Origin: Euryarchaeota archaeon UBA52
GTDB lineage: Archaea; Thermoplasmatota; Poseidoniia; Poseidoniales; Thalassarchaeaceae
DNA: 9,247 bases
Direction: 5' to 3'
Assembly: GCA_002505455.1 (NCBI GenBank)
Contig: DAVB01000021.1
Span: 1 to 9,247, forward strand
The notes beneath the pieces were generated by a model. That model was not told the origin of the DNA and did not search any database. It saw only the letters and a program-made list of their open reading frames with translations. Shown here one piece after another: positions 1 to 6,725 of the stretch (its first letter is position 1; each line of letters opens with the position of its first letter). A program made the position numbers and the translations under genes.

Positions 1-1002
1 CAGTTCGACTACATGATGTTCAAGCAAGCCTCTGAGCTTGTCATGGAGAATGATGGAGCTGTCATTCAGGGTTTCTCGGTCACAGACGTCGAAGTAGAGA
101 ATCTCTCGAATGGGCCTGCGATAACAGGGATAACCGGATATTTAGGTCCGAAAAAAGAGGGTCATTTCCTGAGTTTCCGGGCGCCTCTAACAATCGGCGC
201 TGCAGGGTATAATTGCCCTGTCGCTAAGAAGATCACTGGGTCTGTGTTCAACGAGCCTTTCCGCGAGGATGAGCACTTCTGTGGCGGATATAGGGAGTAC
301 TGGACGGGGGTTGAGGGCTGTGACAGCGGAGCTGGCCCGATAGAGATCCATTTCATCGATGAGGTCAACCCTGGATACTTCTGGATATTCCCTGTGAATG
401 AGAATGTTGTGAATGTGGGTGTGGGCATGGTGATTTCAGAGCAACGAAAACAAGATGGTATGCGTTCATCGTTGAAAAAGATGCAGAAATGGATTACCAG
501 TGAGTCCGATCGTTTCAGTCATCGTTTCAAAGGGGCACAGATGGTAAAAGGGAGTGGTCGTGGTTGGCAACTTCCTTTCGGATCCCCTAGAAAATCCCCG
601 CCGTCATTTCAACCACGACGCGGTGCGATGGCAGGCGCCATGTGCGTTGGTGATTCGGCCAGCCTGGTAGATCCTTTCACGGGCGAGGGCATTGGCAACG
701 CACTTCTATCAGCCAAACTCACAACTCAGTTCTTCGATTCAAAAGAGCATTCGAAGGGTTTCCCGGCAGATCAGGCTACAGCGTACATGGAGGCATTGTG
801 GGGAGAGCTCGGCAATGAGCTTAGCAACTCATATCGGTTACAGGGGATGGTGAAAAGAAAGCGATTGATGAGTTGGTTCGTCCGTCGTGCTTCTAAAAAG
901 CCAAAGATAGGGGAAATACTCACTGAGATGATAGCGAGCAAGGAAAGCCAAGAAAATCTCTACAGCAAATGGTTCCTGTTCAAAACCATCGTTCTACCCT
1001 GA
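1..1002 (+). CDS. Geranylgeranyl reductase family FAD-dependent oxidoreductase, 5' truncated
   Basis: This reading frame is open from base 1, so the gene starts upstream; 333 residues are visible. The family reduces isoprenoid double bonds, in archaea those of geranylgeranyl ether lipids, using FAD at the membrane. Visible marks are the GYFWIFP motif (fragment residues 125-131) followed by NVGVG, a GWQLPFG stretch (188-194), and the FAD-binding GDSASLVDPFTGEGIGNAL segment (218-236), which is the strongest family signature. The N-terminal Rossmann GxGxxG part is not in the window. The usual GADG motif appears as GAAG (67-70), with the Asp replaced by Ala, which is odd. A Lys/Arg-rich C-terminus (around 285-300) follows. 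The stop codon overlaps the ribosome binding site of the next gene, suggesting co-transcription. The family call is firm; the exact substrate (lipid, quinone side chain or other prenyl compound) is not shown. Confidence 0.9.
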   Translation, partial: QFDYMMFKQASELVMENDGAVIQGFSVTDVEVENLSNGPAITGITGYLGPKKEGHFLSFRAPLTIGAAGYNCPVAKKITGSVFNEPFREDEHFCGGYREYWTGVEGCDSGAGPIEIHFIDEVNPGYFWIFPVNENVVNVGVGMVISEQRKQDGMRSSLKKMQKWITSESDRFSHRFKGAQMVKGSGRGWQLPFGSPRKSPPSFQPRRGAMAGAMCVGDSASLVDPFTGEGIGNALLSAKLTTQFFDSKEHSKGFPADQATAYMEALWGELGNELSNSYRLQGMVKRKRLMSWFVRRASKKPKIGEILTEMIASKESQENLYSKWFLFKTIVLP

Positions 1003-1005
1003 GGT
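1001..1005 (+). promoter_or_regulatory. Ribosome binding site of the HAD phosphatase gene
   Basis: GAGGT lies nine bases before the ATG at 1015 and overlaps the TGA of the reductase gene. It favours ATG 1015 over the in-frame TTG codons at 1006 and 1012 as the start, and it suggests translational coupling of the two genes. Confidence 0.6.
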
Positions 1006-1014
1006 TTGAGTTTG

Positions 1015-1797
1015 ATGGCTATTGATGAAAGAATGGAGGGGATAGAGGCTGTATTCCTCGATCTAGATGGTACCATCTATTTGGGGGGGGAGTTGATAGA
1101 AGGTGCTTCTGAGTTCCTAGATAGGCTTGATCATCGGGGCGTGAAGCGGTTTTTCTTATCCAATAATTCCAGTCGTTCTGTTTCGCAATACCTCAGGAAA
1201 TTGACACGTCTTGGTATTCCTGCAAGGGAGGAAGAGGTTCTCCTTTCAACTCATGATCTTCTGAATTGGTTGGAAGCCGAGGGGATTGACGACACCTTCC
1301 TTGTGGGGACACAGGGGATGGGTGAGATGCTCGAGGCAAGGGGCATTCGTACACAGTCCAAAAGCCCCCAAGCAGTGGTGTTGGGATATGACACGGAGAT
1401 AACGTATCAGAAATTGAGTGATGCTTCCATGTATCTGCATGCAGGCGTCCCTCTTGTAGCCAGCCATCCAGATCTGGTCTGCCCTTCACCGGTCGGGGGC
1501 CTGCCTGATGTTGGGGCATATCTTTCACTATTCGAGACAACCACCGGTGTGAGGCCAGTGAAGGTATGCGGTAAGCCGAATCCAAGCATGATTCTGGGCA
1601 TGATTGGCGAATTGGGGTTGGACGTGGAATGCTGCGCGATGATTGGAGATAGGATATACACAGACATGGCAATGGCCGATGCTTCTGGGGTGCACGGTAT
1701 TCTAGTCCTATCTGGAGAAGCTACGGCAGAAGATGCAGCGACTTCGAACGTACGTATGAGCTTGATTGCCCCCTCTGTCGATAGCCTATGCAGATGA
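1015..1797 (+). CDS. HAD-superfamily sugar phosphatase, NagD/phosphoglycolate phosphatase-like (class IIA)
   Basis: Predicted cytosolic Mg2+-dependent phosphatase of small phosphorylated metabolites. With the ATG at 1015 it has 260 residues, normal for the NagD family. All HAD motifs are visible: motif I DLDGT (nucleophile D16, acid/base D18), motif II SNN (49-51), the motif III lysine in GKPNP (K187), and motif IV GDRIYTD (211-217). The long insert between motifs II and III (about 60-180) is the C2 cap typical of class IIA enzymes. The start was chosen because GAGGT sits nine bases upstream; TTG 1006 would add three residues. A run of eight G (1083-1090) just after motif I is a potential slippage or sequencing-error site, but the frame reads through intact. 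The substrate cannot be read from sequence; phosphoglycolate, glycerol-phosphate and sugar phosphates are all handled by relatives. It probably shares a transcript with the upstream reductase. Confidence 0.88.
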   Translation: MAIDERMEGIEAVFLDLDGTIYLGGELIEGASEFLDRLDHRGVKRFFLSNNSSRSVSQYLRKLTRLGIPAREEEVLLSTHDLLNWLEAEGIDDTFLVGTQGMGEMLEARGIRTQSKSPQAVVLGYDTEITYQKLSDASMYLHAGVPLVASHPDLVCPSPVGGLPDVGAYLSLFETTTGVRPVKVCGKPNPSMILGMIGELGLDVECCAMIGDRIYTDMAMADASGVHGILVLSGEATAEDAATSNVRMSLIAPSVDSLCR

Positions 1798-1856
1798 TGC
1801 ACGCGCCGCGCGGCTAGGGGTTTCATTCAAGTGCCTTGATTCGTCATTGCTTGGCC

Positions 1857-3275
1857 ATGGAAGATGATTGGGGGGCGTCAGGTGGGGCTCGGTTGGGTGA
1901 TTTACCCAAGGTGAGTCGTTGGCCCACGCTATCAGATCACGATAGGATGGTTCAGGCCTTTTTCGAGATGGGTGTTCTTGAATCCGGGCCTGTTCACGAT
2001 GCCTTACTTCGATCTTCCAGAGGGTATCATTCTCTGCCTCTTCCCGCTGGAATCGAGGATTTGAATATCGAAACTAGTGCTTTGAGAATGCCTTGGTGGG
2101 AAGATGTTTCTCTTCATCAATCTCTTCTTCCAGGGATGTATGAGACAATACAGATTCTTCAAGCGTTGGATATCCATCAAGGAGATGATGTTCTGATCGT
2201 GGGGCCAAGGGGAAATTGGTGGACGGAATTGACGATGCAGCTTGGTGCTAGAAGAATAAGAATCGTCGAGACGGTGGAACGGCGCTTGGACAACCTGCAA
2301 ACCAGGTGGAAGCATCTGAGGCTGGATAATGTCGCTGATGCACTTGGTTGTGAAATAGAATGGCGCATGATTGGTTCTCATCTAGATGATTCCCCTCTAG
2401 CTGGATGGGACAGAATTTTGATCACAGGGGGTGTGAATGAGCCCCCCATGGCAATCCTACAAACCATGGCAAGAGGAGGATGTGCGATCGTCCCTGTGAT
2501 GGAAGATGCGGGGACTATGGTGCAATCTGTGCAGCGTAATGAAGGTGGTTTCATGGCGCAGAAGATGGCCATATGGAATGTAGATCCCTTTCCTGAATAT
2601 GTGGTTGAATGTCTTTGCGCCTCTGAAAGTATCTCAATCTCTGAGGAGGTCGGATTGCGAGGCGCGTGGAGCGTGGATGATGCTTGGAAGGCAGCCAATC
2701 AAGATCCTATCAGAGACAGGCTTGGTCCGTTGATACTCTTACAATTGATCGAGACGACTTGGGACTCCTTGGGAACCGGTTTTGGGGCCAAAGAAATCCG
2801 AGATGACGCTCGTTTCTCGATTGCTGAGGACTTGTTCAGAATGGGGCATGTTCTACAAAGGCTGGGCATCAGCAGGCTAGCTGCAGAACATCATGGCTCA
2901 TCGTTCAGAATCGCTCCTTCTTCAGAGGCGGCTAGTTTTCTAGGCATGACTTTCAGAGAAGATGATTTGGATTCCCTGGCGTGGCAGCGGAAAGCGATCG
3001 AGACGGATCCTAGATTTGGGGGGTCGTGGAATGAGGTTGGAGAGGCGATGCTAAACAGGGGCGATGCTAAGTTCTCGATTGAGTGGTTCAGGGGGGCTAT
3101 CAATTCGGAGAAATACGGTGAGAGGGGGGTTGCATGGACCAATCTAGCAAGAGCTCACCTTGAGCTCGGGCAGATGAATTCGGCTCTGTTTGCGGCACAG
3201 GAGGCCGCGACGTTGATTCCAGATGACGAGGACCTCCAAGAATTGTTGGAACGCCTCAGTGAAGACCTGAGTTAG
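1857..3275 (+). CDS. Protein-L-isoaspartate methyltransferase-like domain fused to C-terminal TPR repeats
   Basis: From ATG 1857 the protein has 472 residues, about twice a normal isoaspartyl methyltransferase (PIMT). Residues about 30-215 align by eye with the PIMT fold: an entry helix (FFEMGVLESGPVHDALLRS), a region matching the PIMT GQTIS segment (HQSLLPG, 87-93), motif I as VLIVGPRGN (112-120), an acidic strand-2 end (IVETVERR, 136-143), a YDRI-like WDRILITGG (184-192), and an ARGGCAIVPV strand (205-214). Several key positions are degenerate: motif I lacks the usual GxGxG spacing, and GQTIS lacks its second Ser. Residues about 323-457 form roughly four TPR units (323-354, 356-386, 387-420, 421-457), which usually bind proteins. 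It may be a SAM-dependent methyltransferase acting on a TPR-recruited partner, or a catalytically dead scaffold. Start is uncertain: no clear ribosome site is seen, and TTG 1836 or 1851 are in frame. It lies 59 bases after the phosphatase. Confidence 0.75.
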   Translation: MEDDWGASGGARLGDLPKVSRWPTLSDHDRMVQAFFEMGVLESGPVHDALLRSSRGYHSLPLPAGIEDLNIETSALRMPWWEDVSLHQSLLPGMYETIQILQALDIHQGDDVLIVGPRGNWWTELTMQLGARRIRIVETVERRLDNLQTRWKHLRLDNVADALGCEIEWRMIGSHLDDSPLAGWDRILITGGVNEPPMAILQTMARGGCAIVPVMEDAGTMVQSVQRNEGGFMAQKMAIWNVDPFPEYVVECLCASESISISEEVGLRGAWSVDDAWKAANQDPIRDRLGPLILLQLIETTWDSLGTGFGAKEIRDDARFSIAEDLFRMGHVLQRLGISRLAAEHHGSSFRIAPSSEAASFLGMTFREDDLDSLAWQRKAIETDPRFGGSWNEVGEAMLNRGDAKFSIEWFRGAINSEKYGERGVAWTNLARAHLELGQMNSALFAAQEAATLIPDDEDLQELLERLSEDLS

Positions 3276-3303
3276 GTAAAACGTGATTTTGTATTGTTCT
3301 TAC

Positions 3304-3312
3304 GAGGGGGTG
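3304..3312 (+). promoter_or_regulatory. Ribosome binding site of the SDR gene
   Basis: GAGGGGGTG, close to the archaeal Shine-Dalgarno consensus GGAGGTGA, lies five bases before the ATG at 3318. It decides the start against the in-frame TTG 3294 and GTG 3312, the latter being part of the site itself. Confidence 0.6.
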
Positions 3313-3317
3313 TGAGC

Positions 3318-4346
3318 ATGGGTCGGGTTGTCGCTGTCACGGGTGCCAATGGGTACATTGGGAGTCATGTCGTTCAGATCTTGCTAGATCGCGGATACCA
3401 TGTCCGCGCCGGTGCTAGAGAACCGCACAACACGGTAAGAATCGGGCATCTGGAGGAGATGGGGTCTCGATACCCTGGACAATTGGAAATCTTGTCAACA
3501 GACGTTCTTGAGATTGATGATGTTCGAAAGTTGATGAGCGGTTGTAGTGATTTGATACATACTGCTGCCACTGTGATGATTAGGGCTTCAGACCCACAAT
3601 CGAAAATTGTCAACCCTAGTCTAATTGGCACTCAAAATGTAATTGCCGCACTCAAAGAAACCCCCTCAGTGATGACCGTCGTACATACATCATCAACAGC
3701 TGCCATACGACCGATGCGATGGGAAAACGGTGCAACACTGACTACAGATACGTGGGCGGATGACGCAACGATCGAAAACAACCCATATGGCCTCGCAAAA
3801 GTCCTTGCTGAGAGGGAAATAAGAAAATGGCATGAAGAATACGGCATTCAAGAAGGACGGGTCTTGAGAACGTTACACCCCTGCATGGTATTCGGACCGC
3901 CATTATCGAAGTATCATCTAAGGGGGTCTCTTACCATTCTTATGATGCTCGCAAGGCGTAGCATTCCAGCCATAATCCCGATGAACATCAACATCGTAGA
4001 TGTTAGAGATGTTGGAGAGGCGCATGTTCGCGCCTTGGAAATGGGTGAAAACGGGGGCAGATATCTTGTGACGTCTGGGTCGATGTGGATGAAAGACGTA
4101 GTAAGGGAGCTACGAGCATCTTACCCAGATCACAAATGGCCCCGATTACCCATTCCCTATCCGTTGGCTCTGATTGCCGCCGCATTCCACCCATCTGCCA
4201 GCATTAACTGGGCCAGAACGCATCTTGGAACTGTATTGAACTGGGATTCCAGCCCTGCTGAGACAGATCTCGGGATGGAGTGGGAAGAGCCACGGAAATC
4301 CGTGGTGGACACATTCGGCCCCATCTTCGACTCTGAATGGCTGTGA
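3318..4346 (+). CDS. Extended SDR: NAD(P)-dependent epimerase/dehydratase or dihydroflavonol-reductase-like
   Basis: A 342-residue cytosolic oxidoreductase of the extended short-chain dehydrogenase type, typical in length. The N-terminal Rossmann motif GANGYIG (9-15) matches GxxGxxG. Arginines after strand 2 (R30, R34) hint at NADP(H) preference. D62 follows strand 3 (STDVLE). The active site reads TSS (124-126) and YGLAK (Y157, K161), the YxxxK pair. HPCMVFGPP (187-195) and VDVRDVGEAHVRALE (227-241) are characteristic of the dihydroflavonol-4-reductase/cinnamoyl-CoA-reductase and 3-beta-HSD-like branch rather than UDP-galactose 4-epimerase. The C-terminal hydrophobic stretch PYPLALIAAAF (280-290) could touch the membrane. 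Substrate may be a sugar nucleotide, sterol-like or other carbonyl compound; the sequence does not decide. It is 42 bases after the methyltransferase-TPR gene and 39 before the lipoprotein gene, in the same direction. Confidence 0.87.
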   Translation: MGRVVAVTGANGYIGSHVVQILLDRGYHVRAGAREPHNTVRIGHLEEMGSRYPGQLEILSTDVLEIDDVRKLMSGCSDLIHTAATVMIRASDPQSKIVNPSLIGTQNVIAALKETPSVMTVVHTSSTAAIRPMRWENGATLTTDTWADDATIENNPYGLAKVLAEREIRKWHEEYGIQEGRVLRTLHPCMVFGPPLSKYHLRGSLTILMMLARRSIPAIIPMNINIVDVRDVGEAHVRALEMGENGGRYLVTSGSMWMKDVVRELRASYPDHKWPRLPIPYPLALIAAAFHPSASINWARTHLGTVLNWDSSPAETDLGMEWEEPRKSVVDTFGPIFDSEWL

Positions 4347-4385
4347 ATCCGCACATCTGATGAATGTGAAGGCTGCGCGATAGGC

Positions 4386-5861
4386 ATGCGCATCAAGACT
4401 CTGGGGGTAGTCCTGTTGATGTTTTCAGGGGCTCTGAGCGGCTGCTTCTCAAGTGGTGGGATCGTAAAGAGCGTGCTTGGGAGCCCGTTCGAGGATCTTT
4501 GTGAAGAAGGGATCCCGGAGACCACGTGGTACCACTATGCCAACGCAACAGATGCAACTACTTCCCCTTGGTTTGCAGAGACCCCGGATGACTTCGTGCC
4601 TATTCTAGAGGGTTCTAATGCCCCTGTTTGCACAGAGGGGACTTATTTCGGGATAGGGATGACGACTTTCGAGCCTACGATAGGCGTCACCTCTTCTGAC
4701 AACCTGTATATGTCTAGTTACGGGAACGGTCCTGCGGGCTCCACAGCAATAGTGCAGTGCTCGGGTTTGATTGGCATGGTAAATGTGAGCGATTATGCGT
4801 GTGTGAATGTGTACGATGCCCTAGCGCCCGTTCCGAACAGCAATGACCCATACGTCTACGTGGATCCGTGGACTGATCGAATCATGAAGTTCGACATGCA
4901 TGCCCTGTTGGGGATGACGGTTGAGTGGTCGGATAACGAAGGGGGGTCGTGGTTCGGGCCCTCAGTTGCAACCGGGTGGTCTGTTCAAGATCATCAAACA
5001 ATAGCTTCCTCGCCCTATCCAGCATTCGCTCACCCGACCACGTGGGTGTTTTGTGTCAACGGCAATTACCCCTATCCGGTATGCTCTGCAAGCAATGATG
5101 GGGGAGTCACATGGGGGCCTGAGCTTCCTGGTACTCCTTCAAACTGTGAAAGTGGTGGTTTGACTGGGCATATGGTTGGTTCAGATAATGGAAATTTCTA
5201 CAGAGGTCACCGTGGCTGTGATGGAGGAGAGGGGTACTCTGTCTACAGAAGCACTGATGGGGGGATAACCTGGACTGAACACCCATTACCAACAGAGGTT
5301 TCGGGTACGGCTGAAACATGGAACTTCGAAGAGGCTCAGGTTTTCGCTGATGAGGCCGATAACGTCCATGCAATGTGGATGGGTATTGACAACATGCCTT
5401 ACTACTCATACTCCACTGATGAAGGGGAGAGTTGGAGCGATGCGATAATGATCGCTCCTCCGATAGGACTCAATGGAACTGGTTTCCCCGTTATCGCAGC
5501 AGGAGGAAGTGGTCAGGTGGCGATGGGGTATATCGGAACATTCGATGACGGTGCGACCTGGAACGGGTATCTGAGCGTCATAACCGATGTATTCGCTGAA
5601 CAGCCACTGATAACCACGGTTCAACTCAACGGCTTCGACGATCCTCTGGAGGATGCCAAGAGCGACTGCGGGTACGATCGATGCGGTGGTTTCGGTGACT
5701 TCAACGACATCATAATCGATCAGCATGGAAGAGTATGGTTCGGTCTCGCACACAATGTGGCGGGGGAATTGGGAATCTTTGGCACTTTGGCGAAGGGGCC
5801 GAATCTCAGAGGTATGGGGCCTCTTCCAGACATGCCGTTGGGTGGAAACTCGACCCTTTGA
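4386..5861 (+). CDS. Secreted lipoprotein with Asp-box (BNR/sialidase-like) beta-propeller repeats
   Basis: The 491-residue protein starts with Met-Arg-Ile-Lys, a hydrophobic core and a lipobox LSGC (17-20), so it is expected to be exported and lipid-anchored at C20. Five Asp boxes of the S-x-D-x-G-x-[TS]-W type are visible at 182-189 (Asn for Asp), 236-243, 289-296, 343-350 and 385-392 (Thr for Ser), spaced about 40-55 residues. This fits a sialidase/BNR-like beta-propeller of five or six blades. Ten further cysteines (39, 82, 125, 139, 223, 233, 254, 278, 428, 433) could make up to five disulfides. The protein is strongly acidic. The sialidase F/YRIP motif is not present and only eight arginines occur, so an active neuraminidase with an Arg triad looks unlikely; a binding role is a better guess. 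Only a weak GAAGG (4368-4372) precedes the ATG. It lies between the SDR and galactokinase genes. Confidence 0.85.
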   Translation: MRIKTLGVVLLMFSGALSGCFSSGGIVKSVLGSPFEDLCEEGIPETTWYHYANATDATTSPWFAETPDDFVPILEGSNAPVCTEGTYFGIGMTTFEPTIGVTSSDNLYMSSYGNGPAGSTAIVQCSGLIGMVNVSDYACVNVYDALAPVPNSNDPYVYVDPWTDRIMKFDMHALLGMTVEWSDNEGGSWFGPSVATGWSVQDHQTIASSPYPAFAHPTTWVFCVNGNYPYPVCSASNDGGVTWGPELPGTPSNCESGGLTGHMVGSDNGNFYRGHRGCDGGEGYSVYRSTDGGITWTEHPLPTEVSGTAETWNFEEAQVFADEADNVHAMWMGIDNMPYYSYSTDEGESWSDAIMIAPPIGLNGTGFPVIAAGGSGQVAMGYIGTFDDGATWNGYLSVITDVFAEQPLITTVQLNGFDDPLEDAKSDCGYDRCGGFGDFNDIIIDQHGRVWFGLAHNVAGELGIFGTLAKGPNLRGMGPLPDMPLGGNSTL

Positions 5862-5886
5862 CCGAAGAAGACATCTGCTACATGAC

Positions 5887-5890
5887 GGAG
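5887..5890 (+). promoter_or_regulatory. Putative ribosome binding site of the galactokinase gene
   Basis: GGAG lies ten bases before ATG 5901. A nearby ATG at 5896 is in another frame and soon ends. The site supports 5901 as the start, which also places the ARVNIIGEH motif at the expected distance from the N-terminus. Confidence 0.45.
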
Positions 5891-5900
5891 AGCGCATGAT

Positions 5901-6725
5901 ATGCACAGGCGTGCCATTGTGCCGGCCAGGGTCAATATTATCGGAGAGCACGTGGATAACCATGGCGGTCTTTCACTTCCATTCACCACCAGCGAATGCC
6001 TCGTCATGGATGCAATTCAGAGAGAAGAGGGGTATTCTGGTGATGAATTGGTTATCCGTTTGTGGAAGGAGGCGGGGGGCTGGCCGGCCGACCTGACGGT
6101 CAAGAGTCGGATACCCATTGGAAAGGGCATGTCCTCGTCGGCTGCGCTATGTGTAGCGGTTGTGTTGTGTGCTAAAGGTGTGAACGAGGGAATTGAGACT
6201 TGCAGGGAGGCTCGTAGGATTGAGCGGGCCGTGCTGGGGAATGATTGTGGTCTTCTGGATCAGATCGCGATGATTTTCTCAAAGAAGGGGCACGCGGTCC
6301 TAGTCGATTTCTCGGACCTCTCTATGGAACAGGTCCCTCTGCCCGCATCATGGATTTTCAAACTGGTTGATTCCGGAATCAGTAGGAACCTCTCATCTAC
6401 AGATTATGGTAAGAGGAATGCCTATTCGGAGGAGCATGTAGTGAATGAGGTACAGAGGGTTCTGGATTCAAGAGGGGCGTCGGCTGAACATCTGGGACGA
6501 TTACTGAATGAGAGTCATTCCTCTTTGATTTCCCTCGGGGTTAGTTTGGCCGAAATAGATCGCATGATCGATGGCTTACAGCAAATGGACGGGGTTTTGG
6601 GCGCTCGTATGATGGGCGGGGGATTCGGTGGGATGATTCTCGTTCTTGTCGAGAATGAAGAGGTCCTTCCGTCGATACCGGTTGTTGTTTCTTCTGGTTC
6701 AGCGCATCTTGAAGAAGTTCTCTAG
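5901..6725 (+). CDS. galK: Galactokinase-family GHMP kinase, short form
   Basis: Cytosolic ATP-dependent sugar kinase that would make galactose-1-phosphate or a related sugar-1-phosphate. All galactokinase signatures are visible: ARVNIIGEHVDNHGG (9-23), the ATP loop GKGMSSSAAL (74-83), CGLLDQ (116-121) and GARMMGGGFGG (234-244). Residues equivalent to the human GALK1 catalytic and sugar-binding set appear kept: R10 (R37), E16, H17 and D19 (E43, H44, D46), D120 (D186) and Y169 (Y236, in STDYGKR). This favours galactokinase over heptose or mevalonate kinases. At 274 residues it is about 100 shorter than typical galactokinases, mainly between the first and second motifs and before the third. The 3' end overlaps the convergent nucleotidyltransferase gene by 27 bp. 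No galactose-1-phosphate uridylyltransferase (galT) is seen here, so the opposing nucleotidyltransferase may supply the next step. Specificity for galactose is inferred. Confidence 0.85.
   Translation: MHRRAIVPARVNIIGEHVDNHGGLSLPFTTSECLVMDAIQREEGYSGDELVIRLWKEAGGWPADLTVKSRIPIGKGMSSSAALCVAVVLCAKGVNEGIETCREARRIERAVLGNDCGLLDQIAMIFSKKGHAVLVDFSDLSMEQVPLPASWIFKLVDSGISRNLSSTDYGKRNAYSEEHVVNEVQRVLDSRGASAEHLGRLLNESHSSLISLGVSLAEIDRMIDGLQQMDGVLGARMMGGGFGGMILVLVENEEVLPSIPVVVSSGSAHLEEVL

Noticed and set aside
1805..1814. Perfect 10-base palindrome GCCGCGCGGC between the HAD and methyltransferase genes
   Set aside because: It is too short to leave a loop with a stable stem, has no T-run after it, and could arise by chance in GC-rich sequence.
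1193..1826. Open frames of 159 and 139 codons on the minus strand within the HAD gene
   Set aside because: They are opposite a phosphatase with all four HAD motifs and show no protein signature of their own.
3286..3295. AT-rich ATTTTGTATT as a promoter for the SDR gene
   Set aside because: At archaeal TATA spacing, transcription would begin right at the start codon and exclude the strong GAGGGGGTG ribosome site, so the two readings conflict.
4352..4368. Inverted repeat CACAT/ATGTG between the SDR and lipoprotein genes
   Set aside because: A five-pair AT-containing stem with a seven-base loop and no T-run is too weak to call a terminator or operator.
4386..5861. Calling the Asp-box lipoprotein a true exo-alpha-sialidase
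   Set aside because: Asp boxes are structural and occur in many propellers; the F/YRIP motif is missing and arginines are few.
5406..5963. Open frame of 185 codons on the minus strand opposite the lipoprotein gene
   Set aside because: It has no recognisable motif and lies opposite a clear lipoprotein and the start of galK, which explain the region.
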